Shown here in pieces: positions 37,942-46,839 of a stretch of 64,000 bases of DNA. The position numbers and the translations under genes are program-made. Source of the stretch: Ruminococcus sp. (GTDB taxonomy: Bacteria > Bacillota > Clostridia > Oscillospirales > Ruminococcaceae). The notes under the pieces are model-generated. The model was not told the DNA's origin, did no database searches, and saw only the letters and a list, made by a program, of their open reading frames with translations. The stretch is taken from assembly GCA_022768805.1 (NCBI GenBank), contig JALELB010000055.1, positions 37,218 to 101,217 of the forward strand, read 5' to 3'. The first letter of the stretch is position 1. Every line of letters starts with the position of its first letter.

Positions 37942-39245
37942 AACTATATAGATGGGTGCTTTGGAGAACAGTCAGAACAAAACGCTTTCTCATTGCTGTA
38001 GTGCTGCTGGTTCTCTGCATGTTGTGGAGCGGTCTGGACAGTATGGGTCTGCTGGATCGGTTCAGCTATAGCAGCAGTGTCATGGCTGCGTCAGATCAGG
38101 AGGATGAATCTTTATTCCAGAGAAACTGGGAAATCTCTAATGTATTCCTCCGGTACAGCGGCGAATATTCTCCGCAGAAGCAGCAGGAGCTGGAATTGGA
38201 ATACGATGTCCTGAATCTGATGCTCCGTGCAGCGGATTACCGCTGGCTTCTGTCTCAGCCTGGGAAGTATTCCGCATCCATGCTGTATGATCAGGAGGTT
38301 CTGATTCCGATTCTGGCGCAATGTGATACCTACAGCAGCTTTTACGCGTCCACAGAGGGGGTTGTGGAACAGGCTCAGCGCATCCGGGAGAATGCTGACG
38401 CACAGGATTCCTATACAGAGCGGGAGGCTGCCATGCTCCTGCGTGCTTACGACCGGCATTATCCGCTGCCGTTTTATAATACCGTCCCCTCCGTGATGCT
38501 GGTGCACAGGTATCTGAACGTGAATCACCGTACTGTCTGGCTGGTTTTTGTGGTGATTCTGGTGATGGGGCTGATGCTTTGCGGTCTCTTTTCCTCGGAG
38601 CATGAGACAGGCAGCTATATGATGGTATTCAGCTCCGTCAGGGGCAGGGGCAGCCTTTTTGCCGCTAAGCTGGCCGTAGCCATGACAGTGGCAGTGTTTG
38701 TTTCTTTGTTGACCATCGGTATTCCCGCACTGATGCTTGGCATCTGTTACGGGGGCTACCAGGGCTTGTCCGCACCGGTTCAGACCTTGTCCAGCACATT
38801 CGGGGAGGATGTAACCCTGCGCATGTGTCCGTTCCGGCTGACGAATCTGGAGTATCTGCTGCTGGCAGCTGGTATCCGGACACTAATTCTGTGCTTTTTT
38901 GCGGCAGTTTGTGTATGCTGCTCCGTGCTGGCGAAAAAACACCGTTTTGCCCTGTGGTGCGCAAGCGGGATTTCAGCTGGTCTGTTTGTGCTGGCTGTTT
39001 ATTTCAACGGGGGTGCGGATGCTTATTCCCAGGCTGCCTCCCGGCAGGGGGTGTCCGATATGCTGCGGCTTGTCAATCCCTGTGGCCTTCTGTGGCCCTC
39101 CGCATTTTTTTCGGATTTTGATGTAACTGCTTTAGGCGGGTATCCGGTGTACCGGATCTGGATTGCCCTGCTGTGCACGATTCTGAGTATCGTGCTGCTC
39201 GTCCTGATGTCATATTTCTTCTATAGGAGGCGGAGCAATGCCTGA
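37938..39245 (+). CDS. ABC-2 type transporter permease
   Basis: 435-aa membrane protein. One N-terminal membrane segment (about 15-35), a soluble extracytoplasmic region (about 40-195), then five or so segments (from HRTVWLVFVVILVMGLMLCGLF to the end). The layout, with a long loop after TM1, is typical of ABC-2 permeases that export peptides, lipids or antibiotics. The partner ATPase gene overlaps its end by eight bases. Substrate unknown. Confidence 0.83.
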   Translation: MKLYRWVLWRTVRTKRFLIAVVLLVLCMLWSGLDSMGLLDRFSYSSSVMAASDQEDESLFQRNWEISNVFLRYSGEYSPQKQQELELEYDVLNLMLRAADYRWLLSQPGKYSASMLYDQEVLIPILAQCDTYSSFYASTEGVVEQAQRIRENADAQDSYTEREAAMLLRAYDRHYPLPFYNTVPSVMLVHRYLNVNHRTVWLVFVVILVMGLMLCGLFSSEHETGSYMMVFSSVRGRGSLFAAKLAVAMTVAVFVSLLTIGIPALMLGICYGGYQGLSAPVQTLSSTFGEDVTLRMCPFRLTNLEYLLLAAGIRTLILCFFAAVCVCCSVLAKKHRFALWCASGISAGLFVLAVYFNGGADAYSQAASRQGVSDMLRLVNPCGLLWPSAFFSDFDVTALGGYPVYRIWIALLCTILSIVLLVLMSYFFYRRRSNA

Positions 39246-40110
39246 GTGTCATCTTTCCATCTGCAACGTTTCCAGAAAGTATGGCCGCTTGCAGGCGGTA
39301 AGCCATGTTTCGGCGGAGCTGACGGAGGGGGTATACACCCTTCTGGGGCCCAATGGAGCAGGAAAAACTACGCTCCTGTCCATACTGGCTGATCTGCTTC
39401 GTCCCAGTTCCGGCCGGGTTTGCTGGAATGACCGTGAAGTACACAGCATGGGCAGGGAGTACCGCAGACTTCTGGGATATTTGCCCCAGAAGCCGGGCTT
39501 CTACCCCGATTTTACCGGCAGGAGAATGCTGGAGTACTTCGCCTGTCTGCAGGACATCAGAAAGCCCGGCAGGCGGATTGAAGAGCTGTTGGAGCTTGTG
39601 CATCTCCGGGAGGATGCGGAACGGTGCTGCGGCACATATTCTGCTGGTATGCTGCGGCGTTTGGGCATGGCAGCGGCGCTTTTGTCGGATCCGAAGCTGC
39701 TGCTTCTGGATGAGCCCACCTGTGGACTGGATCCGGAGGAACAGCACTGTATCCGGAAGCTCATTGGCCAGTTGTCCGGCGGCCGAATTGTCCTTCTTGC
39801 TGCCCACAGCATATCGGATCTGGAAATGACCGCAGGGCAAGTGCTGTTCCTTCGGCAGGGCAGGCTGCTGGCTGCGGATACACCGGAGCAGCTGTGTAAA
39901 TCCTTGGAGGGGAAGGTCTGGATCGTGCGTTTCCCTTTGGAAAAGCTGGGGGAATATGCGGAAAAGCATCCTTTTTCCTGTTACAGAGAATCCGGTTCGT
40001 TCTGCACGGCAGTTGCCTATGGGGATGTACCCCCTGTGCCGGATGCTGTTCCCGGAACGCCGGAGCTGGAGGATGTATATCTTTACTATTTTGCTGGGGA
40101 GAAAGGTTGA
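39238..40110 (+). CDS. ABC transporter ATP-binding protein
   Basis: 290-aa ATPase with Walker A GPNGAGKTTLLSIL, Q-loop PQKPGFYPDF, signature YSAGMLRRLGMAAAL (Y-S-A-G-M instead of the common L-S-G-G-Q), Walker B LLLLDEPTCGLDPEE and AAHSISD. The C-terminal 70 residues are an extra domain. Pairs with the permease just upstream. The SAGM-type signature is common among ABC-2 export ATPases. Confidence 0.93.
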   Translation: MPECHLSICNVSRKYGRLQAVSHVSAELTEGVYTLLGPNGAGKTTLLSILADLLRPSSGRVCWNDREVHSMGREYRRLLGYLPQKPGFYPDFTGRRMLEYFACLQDIRKPGRRIEELLELVHLREDAERCCGTYSAGMLRRLGMAAALLSDPKLLLLDEPTCGLDPEEQHCIRKLIGQLSGGRIVLLAAHSISDLEMTAGQVLFLRQGRLLAADTPEQLCKSLEGKVWIVRFPLEKLGEYAEKHPFSCYRESGSFCTAVAYGDVPPVPDAVPGTPELEDVYLYYFAGEKG

Positions 40111-40176
40111 ACGGGCGATCGGCCTGATCCGGCCGGAAGCGGCCAAGGGCTCTCGGTTCCCTTTCTCTGATCCTGT

Positions 40177-40217
40177 TATGCGGGGTGCGTCTATTCCGGG
40201 CGCATCCCGCATAGCTT
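40177..40217 (+). terminator. Terminator after the ABC operon
   Basis: TATGCGGGGTGCG pairs with CGCATCCCGCATA (one G-T), then GCTTTTAT. Confidence 0.7.
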
Positions 40218-40238
40218 TTATGGTAAAGGAGTGAGGGT

Positions 40239-41819
40239 ATGAGCAAGGCGTCAGTGGGCAGGGATACATGTTTTTTAAGCGCAATGCAGCTGCTGCTGCA
40301 GGCGCTGGGACTGATGCTGAATGTGTTTCTGACCCGGCGGATCGGAGCGGCTCAGCTGGGCGTGGTGACGCTGATCAGCACCTTTTTCGGGCTGTGTGCA
40401 GTGCTGGCCAGCGGCAATGGTTTTGTCAGCACCAGCCGGTTTATTTCGGAGGAGATCGGCAGAAAAAACGGAAATCCGGAACGGGTATTGGGGTATGCGG
40501 TGCGTTGCAGCCTGTTGCTGAGCACCATAGTGGGAGGCAGCGTGTTTGCCTTTGCACCATGGCTTGCGGAGCGGTTTCTGAAGTCCGCTGCACTGGTGAA
40601 TGCGGTGCGGTTGCTGGCAGTGACGCTGCCCTTTACATCGGTATGCGCCTGCCTCAAGGGATATTTTCATGCAAGGCGCAGGGTGACGATTCCGGCGACA
40701 GCGGACGCCATCGAATTTCTGATCCACGGGGCGGCGCTTGCCTTCGGCGTGATTTTTCTGCTGCCCGGAGGATATTGCAGCCTGTTTATGCTGATTGTGA
40801 CCAGCATGCTGCTGGGACAGCTGGCGGCGTTCTGCTATCTGGGGGCATGGTATCTGCACTGCCGATCCAAAAGCGGAAATGCCTGTACCATGTGTCTCCG
40901 GGGGTTTGCCTGGGCTGCCCTGCCCCTGCTGCTGAACAGCTATCTGACCTCCCTGCTCAGTACGGCCAACGATGCGCTGATTCCCTTTACCCTGCGGCAG
41001 TTCGGTCATTCCACCGAAGAAGCCTTTGCGCAGTTCGGGGTGTTTGAGGCGCTGCTTCTGCCTGCGCTGTTCTTTCCGGCGGTAGTGCTGGGGTGTCTGT
41101 CCAGCATTCTGGTGCCGGAGCTGTCCCGTACCCGGGGAGCCGGCAGCAGGGCTGATGCACAGGCGCTGATTGGCAGTGTGCTGCGGCGGACCCTGCGATT
41201 TGCAGGCTTTGTGATGCTGGTGTTCTTGCTGTATGGCAGCCAGATCGGCATGCTGATCGGCGGAGACGCTTTTGCCGGCAGGATGCTGCGGATTTTAGCA
41301 CCGGTGATTCCCTTTATCTACCTGGAGATTGTGCTGGAGGGCATCCTCCGGGGCATGGGCAGACAGAATTTTTCCTCGGTCAATTACCTGGCGGAGTATA
41401 TGATCCGGATTTCCGTGCTGCTGATCTGTGTGCCGGTGTTCGGCTTTTATGGCATTCTCGCCTCCTATTATGCCAGCAATGTGATCGGCAACCTGGTTCG
41501 GCTGTGGATGGTGCGCCGGCTGGCAGGGGGGATCCCCTGGCGTTCTCTTCTGCTGCGGCCGGGGGTGGCGATGTTTGCAGCCTGGCAGTGCGGCATGCTG
41601 GTATGCCGGCTGCTCCGACTGCTGGTGCTGCCCATTTGGGCGGAGCCGGCGGCATTTCTGGCTGCGGGCGGTTTGTTCTATCTGTTTGCTCTGGGTGTGC
41701 TGGACGCTATGGATCAGCAGAAAAAAACACGGAATGCAGAGCTGCATTCCGTGTCCGGTGTGCTTACTGTGCAGACTCTTCCGCCTGCTTTGCCTCGTGA
41801 TATTCCTGCTCGGTATTGA
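40239..41819 (+). CDS. SpoVB/MurJ-like polysaccharide or lipid flippase (MVF/MATE-like)
   Basis: 526-aa membrane protein with about 14 hydrophobic segments. The start SFLSAMQLLLQALGLMLN-like region and PATADAIEFLIHGAALAFGV, LNSYLTSLLSTANDALIP and GILASYYASNVIGNLVR place it with the polysaccharide biosynthesis/SpoVB-like exporters that flip lipid-linked sugars. AAGGAG precedes the ATG. Its last 56 bases overlap the end of the convergent FAD gene, and the minus-strand terminator of that gene lies inside its coding frame, so its C-terminal tail after about residue 490 may be a recent extension. Confidence 0.85.
   Translation: MSKASVGRDTCFLSAMQLLLQALGLMLNVFLTRRIGAAQLGVVTLISTFFGLCAVLASGNGFVSTSRFISEEIGRKNGNPERVLGYAVRCSLLLSTIVGGSVFAFAPWLAERFLKSAALVNAVRLLAVTLPFTSVCACLKGYFHARRRVTIPATADAIEFLIHGAALAFGVIFLLPGGYCSLFMLIVTSMLLGQLAAFCYLGAWYLHCRSKSGNACTMCLRGFAWAALPLLLNSYLTSLLSTANDALIPFTLRQFGHSTEEAFAQFGVFEALLLPALFFPAVVLGCLSSILVPELSRTRGAGSRADAQALIGSVLRRTLRFAGFVMLVFLLYGSQIGMLIGGDAFAGRMLRILAPVIPFIYLEIVLEGILRGMGRQNFSSVNYLAEYMIRISVLLICVPVFGFYGILASYYASNVIGNLVRLWMVRRLAGGIPWRSLLLRPGVAMFAAWQCGMLVCRLLRLLVLPIWAEPAAFLAAGGLFYLFALGVLDAMDQQKKTRNAELHSVSGVLTVQTLPPALPRDIPARY
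41721..41753 (-). terminator. Terminator of the GtrA/FAD oxidoreductase unit
   Basis: Minus strand: stem CACGGAATGCAG with CTGCATTCCGTG, followed by seven T, ten bases past the stop. It lies inside the convergent flippase gene. Confidence 0.85.
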
Positions 41820-43350
41820 CGTTCCACACATTGTCCTTGGTGGTGATGCCCTGGCGGATATTGTCCACAGCCTCAAAGGCCGTTGCCATGGAGTGATCCA
41901 TATTGTTGTACCGGTGCTGGCCGTTTCTGCCGATGCAGAACAGGTTTTCGTACCGGTTCAGATATGCAATCAGATCGTCCATGTGGTCGTAGGTATCAAA
42001 GTATGCCGGGTATGCCTTCTTCACCCGTTCCCGGTGGGAATCCTGTACGTTTGCCGCACTGTGGATCACGCCCATCTTGATAAGCTCCATAATGGCAAAC
42101 TCGGTGCATTCCTTGTCCGTCATGTTCCAGAAGTCGTCACCCTCGTTGCAGAAATACTCCAGCCCGATCCAGACCTGGTGCTCCGGATCCGGCAGCATAT
42201 AGGGGGACCAGTTGTTGAAAATCTGGATTCTGCCCAGCTTTACCCCCACGTCCTGCACATAGATCCAGCAGTCCGGGGTAATGTTCCCCAGGGTCTTGAT
42301 GTCCGTCTCGTTGACCAGGTTGAGCTTGTCCACCAGCAGGCCTACGGTGACAAAATCCCGGTAGGGAAGCCCGGCGGCAATTTCTGCAATGTCGGCAGGC
42401 ACCGTCTCCGGTGTGGTCTGCATGCTGGCGATCAGATCCTTGACGGGCATGGAGGACAGGAAATAATCACCGGTAATGGTCTGCTCGTTGCCCTCTGCGT
42501 CAGTGTAGCCGAGAGAAACAATTCTTCCGTTGTCCGTATGTACTGCATGCACGCCGCAGTTCATGCGGATTTCACCGCCCATTTCCCGGATCAGATCTGC
42601 TACGGTTTCCCACAGCTGACCGGGTCCGAATTTGGGATAGTAGAATTCTTCGATCAGAGAGGTTTCCACCTCTTTTTTGTTGCCGGAGGGCAGGATCTTG
42701 CCGAACATGTCCTTGATGACTGCCTTGATGGACAGGCCCTTGACCCGCTGTGCCCCCCAGGATGCGGAGATTTCACGGGGATGTCTGCCCCAGAGCTTTT
42801 CGGTGTAGCCCTCAAAGAACATGGAGTACAGCACCTTACCGAAGCGGTTGATGTAGAAATTCTCCAGGGAGGTTTCTTCCTGCTTGCTGATCGTGGATTT
42901 CATATAGCTGCATCCCGCCTTGATGGTAGCGGGCAGTCCCATATTCTTGAAGGTCTGGGGCTTCATGCTGATGGGGTAGTCAAAGAATTTTTTCTGGTAG
43001 TAGATCCGGGATACCCGGTTGCGCACCAGCATAACCCGGTCGGTTTCCTCCGGATCCGGCCCTCCGGCTACGGTTTTGATCTGCCTGCCCAGCTTTTTGT
43101 AATCATAGGGCAGGGCACCCTGAGTGGGCATGATTTCCTCCCACCATTTGGTGACCCGGGCATCCTTAGAGAAGAACCGATGTCCGCCGATGTCCATACG
43201 CTTGCCGTTATACTTGACCGTGCGGGAAATACCGCCGATGGTGTTGCTTTCCTCCAGAATGGTAACCTGGTAGCCTTCGTTTGCTTTCAGCAATTCATAA
43301 GCCGCAGTCAGTCCGGCAGGACCTGCGCCGATAATTACAACCTGCTTCAT
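41764..43350 (-). CDS. NAD(P)/FAD-dependent amine-oxidase-like oxidoreductase
   Basis: 528 aa with an N-terminal FAD Rossmann motif VVIIGAGPAGLTAAYELL and the GGISRTV / GGHRFFSKDARV segment typical of the UDP-galactopyranose mutase and protoporphyrinogen-oxidase-like group. The C-terminal motif is FCIGRNGQHRYNNMDHSM. It is co-transcribed with a GtrA-type membrane protein (ATGA overlap), a pairing that suggests a role in surface glycan or lipid-linked sugar metabolism rather than haem synthesis. Exact substrate unknown. Confidence 0.82.
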   Translation of the reverse strand: MKQVVIIGAGPAGLTAAYELLKANEGYQVTILEESNTIGGISRTVKYNGKRMDIGGHRFFSKDARVTKWWEEIMPTQGALPYDYKKLGRQIKTVAGGPDPEETDRVMLVRNRVSRIYYQKKFFDYPISMKPQTFKNMGLPATIKAGCSYMKSTISKQEETSLENFYINRFGKVLYSMFFEGYTEKLWGRHPREISASWGAQRVKGLSIKAVIKDMFGKILPSGNKKEVETSLIEEFYYPKFGPGQLWETVADLIREMGGEIRMNCGVHAVHTDNGRIVSLGYTDAEGNEQTITGDYFLSSMPVKDLIASMQTTPETVPADIAEIAAGLPYRDFVTVGLLVDKLNLVNETDIKTLGNITPDCWIYVQDVGVKLGRIQIFNNWSPYMLPDPEHQVWIGLEYFCNEGDDFWNMTDKECTEFAIMELIKMGVIHSAANVQDSHRERVKKAYPAYFDTYDHMDDLIAYLNRYENLFCIGRNGQHRYNNMDHSMATAFEAVDNIRQGITTKDNVWNVNTEQEYHEAKQAEESAQ

Positions 43351-43802
43351 GTTTTTCCTCCGTACAGAAATATTTTTCGTGCGGCAAAATTCCAGATCAG
43401 AACCAGAACTGCCGCAATGATCTTCGCAATCAGAACCGGGATGTGCAGCGGTACCGTGCCCAGCCAGATGATGGCTTCTGTCAGACCGAGCCCGATGATA
43501 CCGATGACCGTATAGGAGAGAAACTCCAGCATAGTGTTCTTGACCTTTGCCCCGGTGGTGAATACCAGGAGCTTGGAGAGAATGAAGTTGACGATCAGCC
43601 CCATCACAAAGGCGATGGCCGTTGCCAGATATTCGTTTACCCCGAATTTATGGTACAGCAGCGCCAGTGTGCCGAAGTCCGCAACGAATGCAAGACCTCC
43701 CACGAATGCGTAGCGGAACAGCTGAATAAACAGGTTGTCCGAAGGGGTAATCATCAACCCCCTCCAGTCCAGTCTGCGGATACAGCTCAACAACTCCTTC
43801 AT
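43347..43802 (-). CDS. GtrA family membrane protein
   Basis: 151-aa protein with four predicted membrane segments (starting near FIQLFRYAFVGGLAFVADFGTLALLYHKFG). GtrA-like proteins are thought to flip or translocate sugar-linked undecaprenyl phosphate. It comes first in the pair with the FAD oxidoreductase and has a near-consensus promoter (TTGACT-17-TATACT). Confidence 0.88.
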   Translation of the reverse strand: MKELLSCIRRLDWRGLMITPSDNLFIQLFRYAFVGGLAFVADFGTLALLYHKFGVNEYLATAIAFVMGLIVNFILSKLLVFTTGAKVKNTMLEFLSYTVIGIIGLGLTEAIIWLGTVPLHIPVLIAKIIAAVLVLIWNFAARKIFLYGGKT

Positions 43803-43833
43803 GCTTCCATTCTCCTTCTTCTATCATTTTTTC

Positions 43834-43862
43834 AGTATAGCACATATTTCACAAAAAGTCAA
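43834..43862 (-). promoter_or_regulatory. Promoter of the GtrA/FAD oxidoreductase unit
   Basis: Minus strand TTGACT (43857-43862), 17-base spacer, TATACT (43834-43839). Confidence 0.75.
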
Positions 43863-43886
43863 ATGCCTGTGCAGAAACATTACAGC

Positions 43887-43916
43887 AAAAACGTGCAGCC
43901 TTTGCAGACTGCACGT
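43887..43916 (-). terminator. Terminator of the aro operon
   Basis: Minus strand ACGTGCAG / CTGCACGT stem (43891-43898 with 43909-43916) followed by four to five T. It overlaps the end of the DUF4364 stop codon. Confidence 0.8.
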
Positions 43917-44497
43917 CAGTTGTCGCTGAGATCATAGGGTTCTTCCTCGTTCTGCAGGGCGATGTCCAGTATCTTTCCGTAAAAGCCCAGGGGGTTTTTC
44001 ATAATCCGCTCTCCCAGCAGCTTTGCCTGCCGCATGTCCGGGGCAAACATTTTCATATCCAGCAGATCGTCCCCGGTGTCCAGACAGCGCAGATGCACAT
44101 AGTATCCCTTGTCCATAGGCTCGTAGGTGATCCGGACTTCATTTTCATATTTCTGACGGGCGGTGTAACGGAGCGCTGCCAGCACCAGCTTGTCCCGGAA
44201 GATTTTCGGCACATAATTTTTCAGCCGCATGGCACAAAGCTCGCCCTGGGGGGTCAACGTGTAGCAGGGTTCCCCTTTCTTGTCCGGCTTCAGCTCCAGC
44301 GATCCGTTTTTTGTCAGAAAATCCAGGGAATCCTGATAGTAGAAATAGTTGATGATGCCGGTGGAAACGGCAATATCATAGAGAGCATCCGGTGTAATCG
44401 GCTGTTTGATCCGGTACAGCAGATAGCACAGCAGGATGTTGATGAGATGCAGGTCGTTCAGCTCAATATGGGTGAGATCGGCAGTGTTGCGCTCCAT
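43916..44497 (-). CDS. DUF4364 family protein
   Basis: 193-aa cytoplasmic protein that starts MERNTADLTHIELNDLHLI and contains QDSLDFLTKNGSLEL and YTLTPQGELCAMRLKN, a winged-helix-like N-terminus typical of DUF4364. Function unknown; a DNA-binding role is possible. Last gene of the aro operon, 16 bases after aroC. GGAGGTG precedes ATG 44497; upstream in-frame codons lie inside aroC. Confidence 0.82.
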   Translation of the reverse strand: MERNTADLTHIELNDLHLINILLCYLLYRIKQPITPDALYDIAVSTGIINYFYYQDSLDFLTKNGSLELKPDKKGEPCYTLTPQGELCAMRLKNYVPKIFRDKLVLAALRYTARQKYENEVRITYEPMDKGYYVHLRCLDTGDDLLDMKMFAPDMRQAKLLGERIMKNPLGFYGKILDIALQNEEEPYDLSDN

Positions 44498-44513
44498 GCG
44501 GACACCTCCTTCT

Positions 44514-45608
44514 TCAGGTGAAATTGGGGTAATCCAGCATATGTGCCAGCAGGGCCAGATTGACAGCTGCCTCCACACAGGGCACAGCCCGGGGAACGAT
44601 GCAGGGGTCATGTCTGCCGTGGATGTTTACCACTTCATTTTTCATCGCACTGTAGTCCACGGTGGCCTGGGGACGGGCGATGGAGGGAGTGGGCTTAATG
44701 GCAACCCGCAGGGTGATGGGCATGCCGGAGGAGATGCCTCCCAGAATGCCTCCGTGGTTGTTGGTGCGGGTCTTGACATGGCCGTTGTCATCCACATAGA
44801 ATTCATCGTTGTTCTGACTGCCCACCATTTCCCCCGTCAGGAAGCCGGCGCCGAATTCAATGCCCTTGACTGCCGGAATGCCGAAAATCAGCTGAGAAAT
44901 GGTATTCTCCAGGCCGTCGAACATAGGGGAGCCGATGCCCGCAGGTACGTTCACGCTGGCGCATTCGATGATGCCCCCCAGGGATTCCTGCCCCATCCGT
45001 GCCTTCTGGATATCCTCCCGCATTTTTTCTCCCTGTTCGGTGTTGATGACCGGGAAGCCCTTATAGCGTACCGCCAGCAGCTCCTCCTTGGTGACATTGG
45101 TCCGGTCAAAGGCGTCATCCTGAATGCCGTGAATGGAGGCAATGTGGGCACCGGTATAGATGCCCCGACGCTCCAGAATTTGGCCGCAGACAGCACCTGC
45201 AAAGCACAGGGGAGCAGTCAGCCGGCCGGAGAAGTGTCCGCCGCCCCGCACGTCATTGAAGCCCCGGTACCGGAGGGCTCCGGTATAGTCCGCATGTCCC
45301 GGCCGGGCGAGCTTAGACAGGTTGGAGTAATCCGCCGAGTGGGTGTCGGTGTTCATAATCATGGCACACAGCGGTGTACCGGTGGTTTTGTTGTTATGCA
45401 GACCGGACATGATCTGGGGAATATCCAGCTCTGCCCGGGACGTGGTGGTTCCGTCCTTTTTGGGTGCCCGCCGTGCAAGAAAGCGGGCGATTTCCTCCAG
45501 GTCGATGGATTCCCCGGGGGGAAGATTATCAATGACCACGCCGATGGCTGTGCCATGGGATTCGCCGAACAGAGAGATGGAAATGCGGTTATTCCAAAGA
45601 GATGACAT
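44514..45608 (-). CDS. aroC: Chorismate synthase
   Basis: 364-aa FMN-dependent enzyme that makes chorismate from EPSP. Motifs: FGESHGTAIGVVIDNLPPG, GHADYTGALRYRG, RGGGHFSGRLTAPL and RPQATVDY. Start GGAACGGT before ATG; overlaps aroA by 20 bases. Third enzyme gene from the end of the operon order aroF-aroB-aroA-aroC. Confidence 0.96.
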   Translation of the reverse strand: MSSLWNNRISISLFGESHGTAIGVVIDNLPPGESIDLEEIARFLARRAPKKDGTTTSRAELDIPQIMSGLHNNKTTGTPLCAMIMNTDTHSADYSNLSKLARPGHADYTGALRYRGFNDVRGGGHFSGRLTAPLCFAGAVCGQILERRGIYTGAHIASIHGIQDDAFDRTNVTKEELLAVRYKGFPVINTEQGEKMREDIQKARMGQESLGGIIECASVNVPAGIGSPMFDGLENTISQLIFGIPAVKGIEFGAGFLTGEMVGSQNNDEFYVDDNGHVKTRTNNHGGILGGISSGMPITLRVAIKPTPSIARPQATVDYSAMKNEVVNIHGRHDPCIVPRAVPCVEAAVNLALLAHMLDYPNFT

Positions 45609-46839
45609 GTACCGTTCCTCCTAGTTTTTGATAATCGCTCCAGAACGCCGGATAGGATTTGCGTACAGCCTCCGCACCGCATATGGTGACAGGAGCAGTA
45701 CTGCGGGTTGCGGCTATGGCAAGACTCATGGCGATCCGGTGATCGCCGAAGCTCTGGGCTGTGCCGCCGGTAAATGCGGGAATGGGCTGGATCTCCAGTC
45801 CGTCCGCCGTCTGGGTAACCCGTCCGCCGATGGCGTTCAGGGCATCGGCGGTTGCCGCCAGCCGGTCACTCTCTTTTAGCCGAAGCCGCTTTGCCCCATA
45901 AATCCGGGAGGGCTTGCCGCAAAGACATGCCAGCACGGTCAGCACCGGTACCAGATCCGGAATATCCGCTGCATGCACAGACAGGCCGGAAGCGATTGTG
46001 TTCTCTTTAGTATAACATAATTCCCGGAGGATTTCAACAATTTTTCGGTCTCCCTGACAACTTTGCTCCATCAGCCCCTCTACCCGGACATTGCTGCCCA
46101 GAGCGTTGGCAGTAAGAAAGAAGGCAGCCTGGGAGTAATCCCCCTCAATGGAAAGAGAGAGGGGTTGATAGGTTCCGCCGCCGGAAATGCTGTAGCCCTC
46201 CGGCGTTTGTTCGGCCCGGATGCCTGCCTGCCGGAGCAGCTGCATGGTCATATCCACATAGGGAGCAGACTCCAGAGGAGAGGTCAGCTCCAGCCGGGAA
46301 TCTCCCTCCAGAAGCGGCAGTGCCAGCAGCAGTCCGGTCAGGTACTGGGAGGATACATCCCCCTCCAGCTGAAAGGTGCCGCTCTGGAGCTTGCCGGACA
46401 TATGCAGGGGCAGCACCGCATCCGGCTGCTCCGGTTGAATGGATACACCTTTTTTGGGCAGCTCCCGCAGGTAGGCGTCCAGCGGACGGTGGGGAAGCCG
46501 CCCCCTGCCGGTGATGGTACAGGTCAGTCCCAGGGCAGCGGCAACCGGCAGCAGAAACCGGAGGGTGGAGCCGCTTTCTCCGCAGTCCAGGGTCACCGGA
46601 TGCTCCGGCGGAGCCTGAATCCCGGTAATCGTAACTGTGCTGCCCTCCCGGCAGATCTGTGCCCCCATCTGCTGCAGTGCGCCGATGGTTGCGGTGATGT
46701 CCTCCGAATCGGATACGTTTTTCAGTACAGACTTCCCCTTGGAAAGCCCGGCGCAGATCAGCGCCCGGTGGGCAGCGCTTTTGGATGCGGGAATGGAGAC
46801 CGTGCCCTGCAGCAGTCCCGGCTCGATCAAACAGTTCAT
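45589..46839 (-). CDS. aroA: 3-phosphoshikimate 1-carboxyvinyltransferase (EPSP synthase)
   Basis: 416-aa enzyme adding enolpyruvate to shikimate 3-phosphate. Motifs: ASKSAAHRALICAGLSKG, DCGESGSTLRFLLPVAAALG, GDVSSQYLTGLLLALP, EGDYSQAAFFLTA, LRLKESDRLAATADAL and FGDHRIAMSLAIAA. ATG 46839 follows the conserved N-terminus; it overlaps the end of aroB as ATGA. Confidence 0.95.
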   Translation of the reverse strand: MNCLIEPGLLQGTVSIPASKSAAHRALICAGLSKGKSVLKNVSDSEDITATIGALQQMGAQICREGSTVTITGIQAPPEHPVTLDCGESGSTLRFLLPVAAALGLTCTITGRGRLPHRPLDAYLRELPKKGVSIQPEQPDAVLPLHMSGKLQSGTFQLEGDVSSQYLTGLLLALPLLEGDSRLELTSPLESAPYVDMTMQLLRQAGIRAEQTPEGYSISGGGTYQPLSLSIEGDYSQAAFFLTANALGSNVRVEGLMEQSCQGDRKIVEILRELCYTKENTIASGLSVHAADIPDLVPVLTVLACLCGKPSRIYGAKRLRLKESDRLAATADALNAIGGRVTQTADGLEIQPIPAFTGGTAQSFGDHRIAMSLAIAATRSTAPVTICGAEAVRKSYPAFWSDYQKLGGTVHVISLE

